The notes beneath the pieces are model-generated. The model worked only from the letters and a program-made list of their open reading frames with translations. It was not told where the DNA came from and searched no databases. The position numbers and the translations under genes were made by a program. Positions 7,285-15,745 of a stretch of DNA of 40,046 nucleotides are shown here, in pieces. This stretch comes from a virus: the IMG/VR virus record IMGVR_UViG_3300043411_000696, positions 1-40,046 of that record. One strand, 5' to 3'. Positions within the stretch are counted from its first letter, which is position 1. Each line of letters starts with the position of its first letter.

Positions 7285-9699
7285 TTATTCCTCCACTTTG
7301 CGAGAACCGTAAGGGTTTTTGTCGCGTTCGTTGTACTGATAAAACTGAGAATCTGGATTCTGCCTAACCGGGGGCGGGTTAACGGGCTTGTTGAGCTTCA
7401 CACCAAACGGCATAACGATGGAATGCTTTCGTAGCGCCATGAGCCTTAGGGCTTTCTCGTCCTCTCCGATTTGACTGCTCTCGATAGTGCTCTCCCAGCG
7501 AACTTTGTCGTCCTCGGAAAAGAGTCGAGCGAATCCATCCCCGATATCGAACTCCGAAGGGAGCCCGGTGATCTGTCCTCGAGCGAGAGGGAAGTCCGGC
7601 GACATCTTGGACATATCCGCCATGAATCGAGCCATCTCGGTCTTGTCTCCGGACGATACCGCACGCTGCCACTGGTAGTAACGAGGGAGCGCCTGATCGG
7701 GAGCGGAAAATTCTTGGATTAACTGCCCGACGATATCAGGTGAGCGCATGAGCTCCGGGACGCTTCTTGGAATATTCATCGGTGGAGTTGGTAGAGGTTT
7801 CAGAGCATCTACATCCACGCCAAGCTGCCCGGTGATGGTGTAATCGGTGCCGACCACGTTACCAGCGACGGCGAGATTGCGGGGGCTTGCCACTTGGCCG
7901 ACTTGCTCCATTCCGCCGCCCATGCGCTGAGTCCACTTCTGGCCAAGGCCCTTTCGGAGTAGCGCCTCGGGAGTCTGCTTGCCTTGAAAGAAGTTTTGTC
8001 CTCGAGCAAAAAGTGTTGGCATGAGGTTGTTATTGGTGCGAATTCCGGCGACTTCAGAAGTGGCATTTGGAGCCCTGGCCTGCATCTCTGCGGCACGTTG
8101 TGCGGCCATCGGTTGCAAAGTAGATGCCCCTTCAAATTTACGCATCTCTCTTTCAAACGGCTCAAGCTTTCCGGCTCTATTCGCCTGCTGGTAAAGTTGC
8201 GCTCGAGCGTTATCCCCAAGTTGCCCATAGAGCTCTTGTCTCGGAGTGTTCAGAGCTTGCTTTTCGTAGTTGGCTGCCTTGTCGTAGCCCCTCTTCAGGC
8301 CGAGGACATCGGGACCAGTGAGAGAAGAGCTCCGAACTGATTGCTCCGCTTCCGCCACGGTCCCCGAGGAGACCTGCCTGATGCGAGTATCAAAATGATC
8401 CATCGTATTGTGAGCCGAGGCTAAAGCGTCGTATGCCTCAACTGGAAGATCGTCTACCTCTTGCCCGGCTGCGGCCAACACCTTTTTAGTGCCTAGCTGT
8501 TTTTCAATATCGTTAACAATCTTTGCTGCGGCCTGGTACTCAAAAAACTCATCGGGAGCCAAAACCCCCGGCTGAGAAGCGAGTTTCAATCTCTGCCCGA
8601 GCTCCGAACTTACGCCTTCATTCGCCGTTACTGCCTTTCGAGCACTGTTGAGATCGTCTACTCCAAGTGAAGACCCTGACCTCTGAAGAGCCAAGGATTC
8701 AAACGCCGGCATTTCTTGATTTAAAACTCCTTGCACGGTACTGGCCTGAGTCCCCGTTGCAGCAACATCATCTGGCAATCCAATTACGCGAGAGGGGTTA
8801 AGTCTAGGGGCTGAAGTGTCAGGAAAGGATTCAACCTGCGAGCCAATTCGTTGTCCAGTAATTCCCTGGACCGACTGAAGCCGACGATCAATTTCACCAA
8901 AAGGATTTTGAGCGGAGAGAACTGAGGGGTTGAGGACATCCTCGGGGAGTGACTGCACTCGAGCGACCGCATCTGGTACGGGCATGTTGCCCGGTGCATC
9001 TATGTAATTAGCGGGATTCTGGGAAAACGACTGCGCGAGATATTTAGGCCGATTCGCCTTATCTGATAACCAGCGACCACCCTCACCAAGAGCCGCGCCG
9101 GCTAACATCGGAAACCCATAGTTAAGCGCAGTCTCAGAGTCGAGTCCGGGAACCACATTATCATAGAACTGCTGGCCGATATTCGGATCATCGCCGGGAG
9201 AGCCGATATCCTTAACCATCTCGTAGCCAAGAAGAGGGGCCTGAGCTCCAAGATTTGCGCCAATGGTTGTTGCTAGATTGAAGCCCTGCCTAGCCATGAG
9301 ACCGCCATCGGCAAGAGCCGCTACCGCTGGAATCCCTCCAACTAAAGCGCCACCAGCAAATCCGCCTGCCGTAGCAAGCCCCATCTTAAGAGCGGGATCT
9401 CCAACCTGCTCCATGAAGCGATCGCCGACAACTGCCATCGGATCTGCGTCCAAGTAGTTAGTCGGAGATTGCCTCTGAGATTGCTGAAGTGCAAGTTGCT
9501 GCGCCTCATTCTCGAACGGTGTCATCACCGGCATTCCGGTTTGGACTGAAGAAGATTGTTGGTTAGAGAGCGAGAGAAGCCCCGAGAGCTCCGTTCGTTC
9601 GGCCTCGCTTAACTCACCAAGGATCTGCATTGCAAGCGACTGCTTCTCGGGATCTAGAGCCGCGAGTTTACCCGAGAGCATTTCTTCTAAAGTTGCCAT
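7285..9699 (-). CDS. large putative internal virion/ejection protein, 804 aa
   Basis: Begins MATLEEMLSGKLAALDPEKQ. Has Gly/Ala-rich hydrophobic segments around residues 105-165 (LATAGGFAGGALVGGIPAVA) and long helical, Gln-rich regions after that. No enzymatic motif such as a transglycosylase Glu was identified. Size, composition and place in the late operon fit the large ejection proteins of podoviruses (P22 gp16/gp20 or T7 gp15/16 functional class), but I see no direct family signature. It begins in a TAATG overlap with the 465-aa gene. Confidence 0.65.
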   Translation of the reverse strand: MATLEEMLSGKLAALDPEKQSLAMQILGELSEAERTELSGLLSLSNQQSSSVQTGMPVMTPFENEAQQLALQQSQRQSPTNYLDADPMAVVGDRFMEQVGDPALKMGLATAGGFAGGALVGGIPAVAALADGGLMARQGFNLATTIGANLGAQAPLLGYEMVKDIGSPGDDPNIGQQFYDNVVPGLDSETALNYGFPMLAGAALGEGGRWLSDKANRPKYLAQSFSQNPANYIDAPGNMPVPDAVARVQSLPEDVLNPSVLSAQNPFGEIDRRLQSVQGITGQRIGSQVESFPDTSAPRLNPSRVIGLPDDVAATGTQASTVQGVLNQEMPAFESLALQRSGSSLGVDDLNSARKAVTANEGVSSELGQRLKLASQPGVLAPDEFFEYQAAAKIVNDIEKQLGTKKVLAAAGQEVDDLPVEAYDALASAHNTMDHFDTRIRQVSSGTVAEAEQSVRSSSLTGPDVLGLKRGYDKAANYEKQALNTPRQELYGQLGDNARAQLYQQANRAGKLEPFEREMRKFEGASTLQPMAAQRAAEMQARAPNATSEVAGIRTNNNLMPTLFARGQNFFQGKQTPEALLRKGLGQKWTQRMGGGMEQVGQVASPRNLAVAGNVVGTDYTITGQLGVDVDALKPLPTPPMNIPRSVPELMRSPDIVGQLIQEFSAPDQALPRYYQWQRAVSSGDKTEMARFMADMSKMSPDFPLARGQITGLPSEFDIGDGFARLFSEDDKVRWESTIESSQIGEDEKALRLMALRKHSIVMPFGVKLNKPVNPPPVRQNPDSQFYQYNERDKNPYGSRKVEE

Positions 9700-11096
9700 T
9701 ATTTGCCACCCAAGAGACTCATTAGTGTTTCGAGCTTAGAGGAGGACGGTTGGCCGGTTGGAGCGCCCGTATATGCGCCACCCGCACCCGGCTGTACTGG
9801 TGCCCAATTCTGCCTTGGAGCGAGATCTGGAGGGATCGCATATCTCTGATAATCTTCTTGTGAGTAGAAATCCCTAAAGGACGGATGATAGAAGCCCAGC
9901 ATCTTCCCGTCGTTTGCCACTTCCTGTTGAAGAAGAGTGACGTAGTTTCGGAGGGTCTTGTTCGGATCTACACCCCTGAACATATCGCCAAGCATCTTAC
10001 CCCATGACGTATTCGGATTCTCGAGGACTTGAGCAAGCGATGCGAATGTATTCTTAATTTCCGGTACAGTAAGATTTGCGCCCGTACCATCGAGAGCTCT
10101 GCCGGCTGCTACCCATCGAGAAAAGAGCGGCCTTAACTGCTCTGCTTGCTCTGCCGACAACTGAGAACCTTGAGCAATAGCCGTTTCGATAGCTGGAGCC
10201 ATTTCTTCAAAGTTAACTAAAGCTCTGAACTTCGCTCTAAGTTTCGCTGTCTCTACTGGATCGTTTGCAACCGCTGGATTTTTATAAAGCCCTGGCACGT
10301 TTGTTGCGTTCGCCATTTCCTGCGACCACTTATCCGCCCTCATGTCGTAAGAGCGATCTCCTGTTCTTGCACTCACGGCATTAGTTAGCGTGTTTAGCTG
10401 TGCCGGACTTGCGTCCGGGCCGATTGGCGTAAATCCAGGGATTACGTCAGGAAGAATTCTATTCACATTGGCTAAGATAGAAGGATCTACCGTCTTTCCG
10501 GTCTCGGCCTGTTTCGCCGCAAACGCTGGGTTGATCGCCCCGTTATCGAGATAAGGGATCTCTCCGGTTAGCTGTTTCATTTTAATCTGCGAAGTCTGAT
10601 CTTGCCCACGAATAGCAGCGGCCTTGTTTATATCTGCGTTAATCAAAGCCTGGAATTGTGGCGTACCGGGAATTCTTCCCGTTTGCGCTGCCTGGGACAT
10701 CCCGCTTAGGTATCCAAGGTTAGCCCCCTCGAGGCTCTGCTGTTGGTTAATTAGATCTTGCTTTTCTCTAACCTTCTCGTTGATATCACTTTCGATGGAC
10801 ATCTTTCGGCGTTTCTCATCGGCCTCGAGGTTGTTGTAGTAGTTGGTCACGCCGGCCTGAGCCGCAAGACCACCATAAGATAGCCCCTCGCTACCACCGC
10901 CACCACCAAAGTATCCACCAAGAAACGGAAGGACCATTGAAGCAAAGCCCCCACCACGTTCGCTCGGAGTTTCGAGGTCGATAATATCGCGCTGCTTCTT
11001 AAGTTTATCAACGTCAGCCGTCAGGCCATCGATCCCCGACGACGATTTACGGATCATCTCCCCAAGCATCCCGGTGAAGTCAAATGGATCGCTCAT
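9699..11096 (-). CDS. putative internal virion/ejection protein, 465 aa
   Basis: The N-terminal ~50 residues form a probable coiled coil (IDGLTADVDKLKKQRDIIDL), followed by a Gly-rich hydrophobic stretch (MVLPFLGGYFGGGGGSEGLS) and a second coiled coil (KRRKMSIESDINEKVREKQD). The rest is helical and Asn/Gln/Ala-rich. The ATGA overlap with the 375-aa gene and the neighbours on both sides place it in the ejection-protein block. The function is inferred from context only. Confidence 0.65.
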   Translation of the reverse strand: MSDPFDFTGMLGEMIRKSSSGIDGLTADVDKLKKQRDIIDLETPSERGGGFASMVLPFLGGYFGGGGGSEGLSYGGLAAQAGVTNYYNNLEADEKRRKMSIESDINEKVREKQDLINQQQSLEGANLGYLSGMSQAAQTGRIPGTPQFQALINADINKAAAIRGQDQTSQIKMKQLTGEIPYLDNGAINPAFAAKQAETGKTVDPSILANVNRILPDVIPGFTPIGPDASPAQLNTLTNAVSARTGDRSYDMRADKWSQEMANATNVPGLYKNPAVANDPVETAKLRAKFRALVNFEEMAPAIETAIAQGSQLSAEQAEQLRPLFSRWVAAGRALDGTGANLTVPEIKNTFASLAQVLENPNTSWGKMLGDMFRGVDPNKTLRNYVTLLQQEVANDGKMLGFYHPSFRDFYSQEDYQRYAIPPDLAPRQNWAPVQPGAGGAYTGAPTGQPSSSKLETLMSLLGGK

Positions 11097-12220
11097 CCCT
11101 TTAGCCCCTTCTTAGCTAACTCGTATTCTTTTTCTGCGAGATCCTTCTCGAAGTCCTGAGCCCGTCGAGCGGTATCTAGGCCAATGTTGCCGTAGTATAC
11201 CCCAAGGTTGCCAGTCTTCTCTTTCTCTCTCTGTTGAAGATTAAAGAGCGCCTGGTCTCGAGTGCGGCCCATGTTGTACTGGTCTGCCCCGATACGAAGA
11301 TTCTGCTGTGCTAGACGATCCTGAGATAGTCTATCAAGAGCCCCGGATCGGGCCGTATTATAAGTGTTATACGCTTGCCCGGCGTAATCACCAAAAGAGG
11401 AAAGTCTTCGGCCCTTCTCTGCTACGTTTGCAGCAATAAGATCGGTTTCTTGGTTAGCAAGATTCCTGCCTAGATCTCTCTGTATGGCGTACCCACCATA
11501 ACCGCTGGTTACGTTATTCTTAAGATTAAAACCCCGGAGAGCCCTCATCTGAGTTTTGGCTTGCTGCTTGATCGCTCGAGAGCCGGACTCACGAAGAGCC
11601 TGATTCTCTGGTGCGGTTATACCATCAAGTCCCTGGAGGTGACGTTGAAGCGCCGCCTCGATATTAGGATCGGACTGAAGAGCTCTTTCATACGCTGCTT
11701 CTCTCTGGGCAATAGTAGCCGCTGCGCTAGGGTCTGCTGGATTAAGAACGGCATTATCCTCCAGCCTGCCAAGTGAGCCATCTGCGTACCATTTTTCTGC
11801 CGCTGCCGTGGCTGCAACGTCGTCGGTAGCCTTCATTGCGTCGCTTGACTCATTCCCAGTTTGCGCTTCAGTAGAAAGAACCTTCCCGGTAGAATCGGTG
11901 ACTGCGGTAGGATTCTTCTTTTTGTACTCGTCTATCTTCGCTTGCCAAGCCTTCTTCTTGGCGGGATCTGTCGCCCGGTCCTTCTCGAACTGTAGCTTCT
12001 CTAGCTGCGTTTTTCCTCCCGTTGAGGTTGTTGCTGGTTGAGAAGAGGAGGTGGAGGTAGATGTGGAGGACGACGCACCGGAGCTCGCTGCCGGAGCGGG
12101 GCTGGTAGTTGGATTTTGAGCCTTATACTCCTGGATCTTCTTCTTCCAATTAGCTTTCTTCGCCGGGTCGGTAGCCCGGTTATATTCATATTGGAGTTTT
12201 TCTAGCTGCGTCATTGCCAT
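11093..12220 (-). CDS. putative virion protein with duplicated N-terminal helical motif, 375 aa
   Basis: Two near-identical ~34-residue units lie at residues 4-38 and 71-105 (both starting TQLEKLQ and containing RATDPAKK and a final KNP/QNP-T), separated by a 30-residue Ser/Thr/Ala linker. The remainder is helical, Gln/Arg-rich and likely coiled coil. A GAGGAC ribosome site precedes the start; ATGs at residues 1 and 3 are both possible. It is the first of five linked genes likely to encode internal or ejection proteins. The repeated unit may be a DNA- or coat-binding module. Confidence 0.68.
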   Translation of the reverse strand: MAMTQLEKLQYEYNRATDPAKKANWKKKIQEYKAQNPTTSPAPAASSGASSSTSTSTSSSQPATTSTGGKTQLEKLQFEKDRATDPAKKKAWQAKIDEYKKKNPTAVTDSTGKVLSTEAQTGNESSDAMKATDDVAATAAAEKWYADGSLGRLEDNAVLNPADPSAAATIAQREAAYERALQSDPNIEAALQRHLQGLDGITAPENQALRESGSRAIKQQAKTQMRALRGFNLKNNVTSGYGGYAIQRDLGRNLANQETDLIAANVAEKGRRLSSFGDYAGQAYNTYNTARSGALDRLSQDRLAQQNLRIGADQYNMGRTRDQALFNLQQREKEKTGNLGVYYGNIGLDTARRAQDFEKDLAEKEYELAKKGLKG

Positions 12221-12261
12221 AGCGTCCTCATTCTACCAAACTTTCAAAAACGTGGTACGGG

Positions 12262-12483
12262 TTACTTCTCGGGTGTCTCTACTGTAGGTTTTGTTGGTTT
12301 TTTATCAAGATCGGCCTTTGCTGCCGCTAAAGCCTGCGCTGCTTGAACTAAATTGGGGTCTTTAGCCGACAGTTGTACCTGAGCAATCAAGTTGCCACAA
12401 AGCTGCGCCGTCTCCGAAGTTATGTTCACTTCTTCAGCAAGTACCGTCGTTGAGCAAAGTAAAAGTATCAATAGTTTTTTCAT
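12262..12483 (-). CDS. small exported protein with Sec signal peptide, 73 aa
   Basis: MKKLLILLLCSTTVLAEEV is a clear Sec signal peptide, with cleavage likely after Ala16. The mature ~57-residue part is Ala/Lys-rich and helical, ending in a Lys/Pro/Thr tail. AAGGATACC precedes the ATG. It lies just downstream of a 19-aa membrane micro-ORF inside the structural operon. A spanin-like or periplasmic accessory role is conceivable, but there is no convincing lipobox; function unknown. Confidence 0.65.
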   Translation of the reverse strand: MKKLLILLLCSTTVLAEEVNITSETAQLCGNLIAQVQLSAKDPNLVQAAQALAAAKADLDKKPTKPTVETPEK

Positions 12484-12495
12484 AAAGGTATCCTT

Positions 12496-12555
12496 TTATT
12501 CAAACATAAGTACGATGAGAACTGTGGAGACTATGGCAATCTGGACTGTATTCAT
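12496..12555 (-). CDS. candidate micro-protein, single membrane helix, 19 aa
   Basis: MNTVQIAIVSTVLIVLMFE: one hydrophobic helix and little else. The ATG overlaps the stop of the 56-aa gene (ATGA) and follows GCGGAGGA, a very strong ribosome site; its stop lies 12 bases before the signal-peptide gene. Coupling on both sides argues it is translated. A membrane micro-protein role is inferred. Confidence 0.5.
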   Translation of the reverse strand: MNTVQIAIVSTVLIVLMFE

Positions 12556-12722
12556 TCCTCCGCTTCCTTCTCAGGTTCCTCTTCGCCCATCTTTACCAGC
12601 GTAAGCTCATCACGAGCCTGAGCTAGCGCTCGATAGTTAGCGTCAGCATCGGGAGCCATTGGGCATACGCTCGATTGCGCTATGATCTTAAGAAGCACCT
12701 CTGCGCTTTGCTTACTTATCAT
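12552..12722 (-). CDS. hypothetical acidic protein, 56 aa
   Basis: MISKQSAEVLLKIIAQSSVC at the start and a Glu-rich tail (GEEEPEKEAEE). Start fixed by an ATGA overlap with the 89-aa gene; stop overlaps the 19-aa micro-ORF. It occurs in the fibre region of the late operon, where small helical proteins often act as fibre chaperones or attachment factors; that is only a suggestion. Confidence 0.6.
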   Translation of the reverse strand: MISKQSAEVLLKIIAQSSVCPMAPDADANYRALAQARDELTLVKMGEEEPEKEAEE

Positions 12723-12988
12723 GGTTGTTGTCCTCCTGCGTAATTTTGGTAAATCGCTAAAAGCTCATTTATTATTGCAGTTTTCTCAGTCGTGATTTTT
12801 TGGATATAAGCCGCCTCTAAACTACTCCCTAGCGTAGCCTGAAGTTCTACTGGGAGTTCAGCTACAATCGCCTCAATCTCGCCTGAGATTAATTTTTCAT
12901 GTGTCGCTATCAAATTGGACATTTTTGAATGTACCTTTCGATATAGCTGCCCTTCCGCCTCTAATGCTAAAGTTTGCTCTTCCGTCAT
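12719..12988 (-). CDS. hypothetical helical protein, 89 aa
   Basis: Almost entirely charged and helical (MTEEQTLALEAEGQLYRKVH at the start; KITTEKTAIINELLAIYQNY near the end), with coiled-coil character. It directly follows the Gly-rich putative adhesin, 3 bases after its stop. A fibre-assembly chaperone would fit both size and position, but no family is recognised. Confidence 0.6.
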   Translation of the reverse strand: MTEEQTLALEAEGQLYRKVHSKMSNLIATHEKLISGEIEAIVAELPVELQATLGSSLEAAYIQKITTEKTAIINELLAIYQNYAGGQQP

Positions 12989-12991
12989 AAA

Positions 12992-13933
12992 TTACCAGCT
13001 CACCATAATTACTAAACCATTACCCCCAGCGCCGCCTCTACCTCCAGTAGTTCCAGCTCCGCCACCTCCGCCGCCACATCCATAACCGCCCGTTCCGCCA
13101 CCGCCAGCCGCTCCAGCATTGAAACTTCCTCCGCCAGCCCCGCCGCAATTAAAAAATGGAGCAATCCGTTTATAGCCAGAGCCGCCATTAACTCCAGTAC
13201 CAGCAGTTCCGCCAGCAACTAAGTTTCCAGCGCCAGCGATGTGATATGCGCTACCCACTACATGAGTTAAGGCTGTAGCAGTTTGAGCGCCACCTGCGAA
13301 ATTGACAGCAGTACATCCAGCTCCACCAGCTCCACCGGAAACTGGGCTTACAGCCCATGCAGTAACGGCAGTTCCAGCAGCCCCAGCAGGAGCGCCACCA
13401 GCAACTCCGGCTACCCCGACAGTCGCAAACCACCAGCCAGTTGCATTGGGAGTTTGGGTCGTTGCGATACCAGGGGCCGCAGGGGCCGCACCAGCCGCCG
13501 CTCCAGTTCCTCCACCACCAGCACCAGCAGCAGCCGCTCCAGAAGCTAAGACGATATTAGGAACCGCAATCGTTGTTGGGTTATGTAATACGTAGCTTAT
13601 AGTTCCCGCAGTTCCGTTTCCGCTTGCAGCTCCGCCAGCCCCGCCATTACCAACTTGGATGTAGAGTCTATCGGGCAGCAAGCAAGCAGGAACAATAAAC
13701 CTCGCTATCCCAGCGCCAGCTCCACCAGCACCACCACCACCAGCAGCACCAGCAACGCGAGTGAATCCGCCTCCTCCGCCGCCGCCGCCGCCAACCGCAA
13801 CCATGGATACCATCGATACGCCAACTGGTTTTTCCCAAACTTGGAATCCAGCGCCAGAGACAGCAGAGTTCGATGCCTCAAATATTTGGCAGTTCTGCCT
13901 AGTTGGCGGTACTTGGCCGAAGGAATCTAGCAT
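12992..13933 (-). CDS. glycine-rich putative tail-fibre adhesin, 313 aa
   Basis: The start at 13933 (MLDSFGQVPPTRQN) is set by a TAATG overlap with the upstream gene and a GCAGGGG ribosome site; the frame extends further upstream but without support. After ~50 residues the protein is dominated by poly-Gly/Ala runs (AVGGGGGGGGGF, GGGGAGGAGAG and many similar) interleaved with short variable segments. Polyglycine-sandwich tips are known in phage adhesins such as S16 gp38, where variable loops between Gly-rich helices bind the receptor. Location beside other fibre-like genes supports a receptor-binding role. Confidence 0.65.
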   Translation of the reverse strand: MLDSFGQVPPTRQNCQIFEASNSAVSGAGFQVWEKPVGVSMVSMVAVGGGGGGGGGFTRVAGAAGGGGAGGAGAGIARFIVPACLLPDRLYIQVGNGGAGGAASGNGTAGTISYVLHNPTTIAVPNIVLASGAAAAGAGGGGTGAAAGAAPAAPGIATTQTPNATGWWFATVGVAGVAGGAPAGAAGTAVTAWAVSPVSGGAGGAGCTAVNFAGGAQTATALTHVVGSAYHIAGAGNLVAGGTAGTGVNGGSGYKRIAPFFNCGGAGGGSFNAGAAGGGGTGGYGCGGGGGGAGTTGGRGGAGGNGLVIMVSW

Positions 13934-14388
13934 TAGAAATCCCCTGCAAAGGCTAAAGCGTTCCAATATTGGTTAGCTGTTTGAGCTACATGTTGCGAAA
14001 CATGCAAGTAAGTTCCGGCAGGAATAATTTTATTGATCACACAATCAAAATAGTTTGTGGCGTTAGTTGAGTGAGATGCCGCGATGATAGGAACTGAAAC
14101 TTCCCCGATTAAAAAAGTATCTGCCGGAGTGGTAGCGCCAGGACTTGCAACGGTAGAAAGATAAACTCTAAGAGTTGTAGCTACTGAGTTTACTGCCGCC
14201 GCAGTTGCTACGCAATGAAACCTCACCACATCAACGAGAGTATCGCTCGCTCCAGCCGTGAGGAGTTTATACATAAAATCCACGCCAGCTCCCGCAGATG
14301 TTCCGTCGGATTTTACTTGAGCCGTAGCCGTTGGAATCGATACCCGCCCAAGGTTACAAATCGAAGTGAATCTAGGTTGACTTGCCAT
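13933..14388 (-). CDS. putative fibre/virion surface protein, 151 aa
   Basis: Thr/Ala/Val-rich and probably all-beta (SICNLGRVSIPTATAQVKSD near the start; IINKIIPAGTYLHVSQHV-like strand pattern later). No signal peptide. Its stop overlaps the start of the Gly-rich adhesin. The beta-rich composition and its place between a fibre-like gene and the adhesin suggest a fibre collar or receptor-side component. Family unknown. Confidence 0.6.
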   Translation of the reverse strand: MASQPRFTSICNLGRVSIPTATAQVKSDGTSAGAGVDFMYKLLTAGASDTLVDVVRFHCVATAAAVNSVATTLRVYLSTVASPGATTPADTFLIGEVSVPIIAASHSTNATNYFDCVINKIIPAGTYLHVSQHVAQTANQYWNALAFAGDF

Positions 14389-14397
14389 AGTTATCCT

Positions 14398-15408
14398 TTA
14401 TCTAGTCCAGTAATGGTTCATGGCATGTACGCAAGCGCGAGAGATGCCGTAGTTTTCTGGTGGTACGTTAAAAGTTACTTTATCTGCTTTTGCTTCAGTG
14501 ATTCTTGTTCCGTTAATATCTGTATATAACGCTAGATCAGCGCTCACATAAGTCATGAGGGTATCGCCCATAACTGTAGCTGTAGAATCAAAAACGAAGG
14601 ATTGCCCAGCTCTGGTTGAGATATTCTCAGCGCAATAGATTCCATGCTTTAGCTGTGAAGCAACTCCAACGTAATCATTGAACGCTCCGATCCAGATTCC
14701 GTACTGACGGATATTTCCGCCAGTGTGTAGCCCATCACCAACTCCCAGCGAGTTCTCAATTCTCCATCCCCAAAAGTTTTTTGTTCCTTGAGTAATGTTT
14801 CTGGTTCCTGACGTTCCGAACTGCATGTAGTTTCCGTAGTTCGCAGTCCCAGAATGATCGATGTCGTCAATCATCTGCGAAAGGAATGGGTATGCAATAG
14901 GCGCTGCGGGAGTTCCTAGCCCTGTACCTTGAAAAGTAATTTTCGAGAGTACGTTAGATTGGGGGTTTGTTCCTGTGTAGGTAAGATCGAAGTTAAGAGC
15001 GCCGCGACCCTTGTTGGTAGTTTGAGAAAAGTTTACCCAGAAGTTATTAGAAACTGGGGATGTGCCCAATCCGATCTTATCAAGTTGGATACTCTTATCT
15101 GAAGCAACTCCCAGCTTAACAAGGCCAGTACCAGATAGCCTTTCTATAATTAGATCTGTGCCATCCGAGTACTGCTGCCAAATATCAGCAGAGCCAAATG
15201 CAACACTTACATTATCATCGAGCTGTAGAAATGAATTAAGAGAATCCCAATGAAGCCCCGTAGTCCCACCAAAAGCCCCAGCGTTATTGAACTGGATCTC
15301 TGTATCCAATCCACCAGGAGAGCCACCGCCGCCACCAGCACCCGGAGCCCAAGAGCCCGTCGCGGAACTGTAGATAGGCACATCCCCGTTATTTGGGGGT
15401 GTGGACAT
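14398..15408 (-). CDS. putative tail fibre/spike protein, 336 aa
   Basis: The start at 15408 (MSTPPNNGDVPIYSSATGSW) follows GAGGTAAAT, a better ribosome site than the upstream in-frame ATG. The N-terminal part has the NGDVPIYSSATGSWAPG and DTEIQFNNAGAFGG segments common in phage fibre proteins, which link to a long Gly/Thr/Asn-rich beta region. The end is helical and charged. Receptor binding or fibre function is inferred from composition and place. Confidence 0.68.
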   Translation of the reverse strand: MSTPPNNGDVPIYSSATGSWAPGAGGGGGSPGGLDTEIQFNNAGAFGGTTGLHWDSLNSFLQLDDNVSVAFGSADIWQQYSDGTDLIIERLSGTGLVKLGVASDKSIQLDKIGLGTSPVSNNFWVNFSQTTNKGRGALNFDLTYTGTNPQSNVLSKITFQGTGLGTPAAPIAYPFLSQMIDDIDHSGTANYGNYMQFGTSGTRNITQGTKNFWGWRIENSLGVGDGLHTGGNIRQYGIWIGAFNDYVGVASQLKHGIYCAENISTRAGQSFVFDSTATVMGDTLMTYVSADLALYTDINGTRITEAKADKVTFNVPPENYGISRACVHAMNHYWTR

Positions 15409-15436
15409 ATTTACCTCGAGTAATCGAAAATCCATG

Positions 15437-15745
15437 CTACCTATAAAAATAAATCTTGGCGGTTACGGTCGAAGTGGAAGCTGTATTTTTCAAAAATACT
15501 GCCTTTCTGCTCCACTCGGTAGGGCCTTTAATTATAGTTGGCTGACCCTCCATTTGAAGAACTAACATCCCTCGAGGAATAGAGCCGTCCCTCATGCCGT
15601 TAGGGATTCTCTGCTCAACCCCGGCCTCAATACTCCCTTCCCATAGAAAACCCCTCCAGTTGTCTTCCGGAGATAGCCGGCTGAGAGCATTCCGGAGCTC
15701 TGCCGCGAGATCGATCTCGTTTTCGCTGGTAGGGAAACTTTTCAT
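15437..15745 (-). CDS. hypothetical virion protein, 102 aa
   Basis: Begins MKSFPTSENEIDLAAELRNA with a short helix, then beta-rich sequence (GMLVLQMEGQPTIIKGPTEW). Start fixed by the ATGA overlap with the 858-aa tail gene. Likely a small tail or fibre-attachment protein given its position; no family recognised. Confidence 0.6.
   Translation of the reverse strand: MKSFPTSENEIDLAAELRNALSRLSPEDNWRGFLWEGSIEAGVEQRIPNGMRDGSIPRGMLVLQMEGQPTIIKGPTEWSRKAVFLKNTASTSTVTAKIYFYR

Noticed and set aside
13283-13595. Several open plus-strand frames across the Gly-rich gene, Ser- or Pro/Ala-rich.
   Set aside because: They arise from the low-complexity GC-rich repeats of the minus-strand gene and lack starts with ribosome sites.
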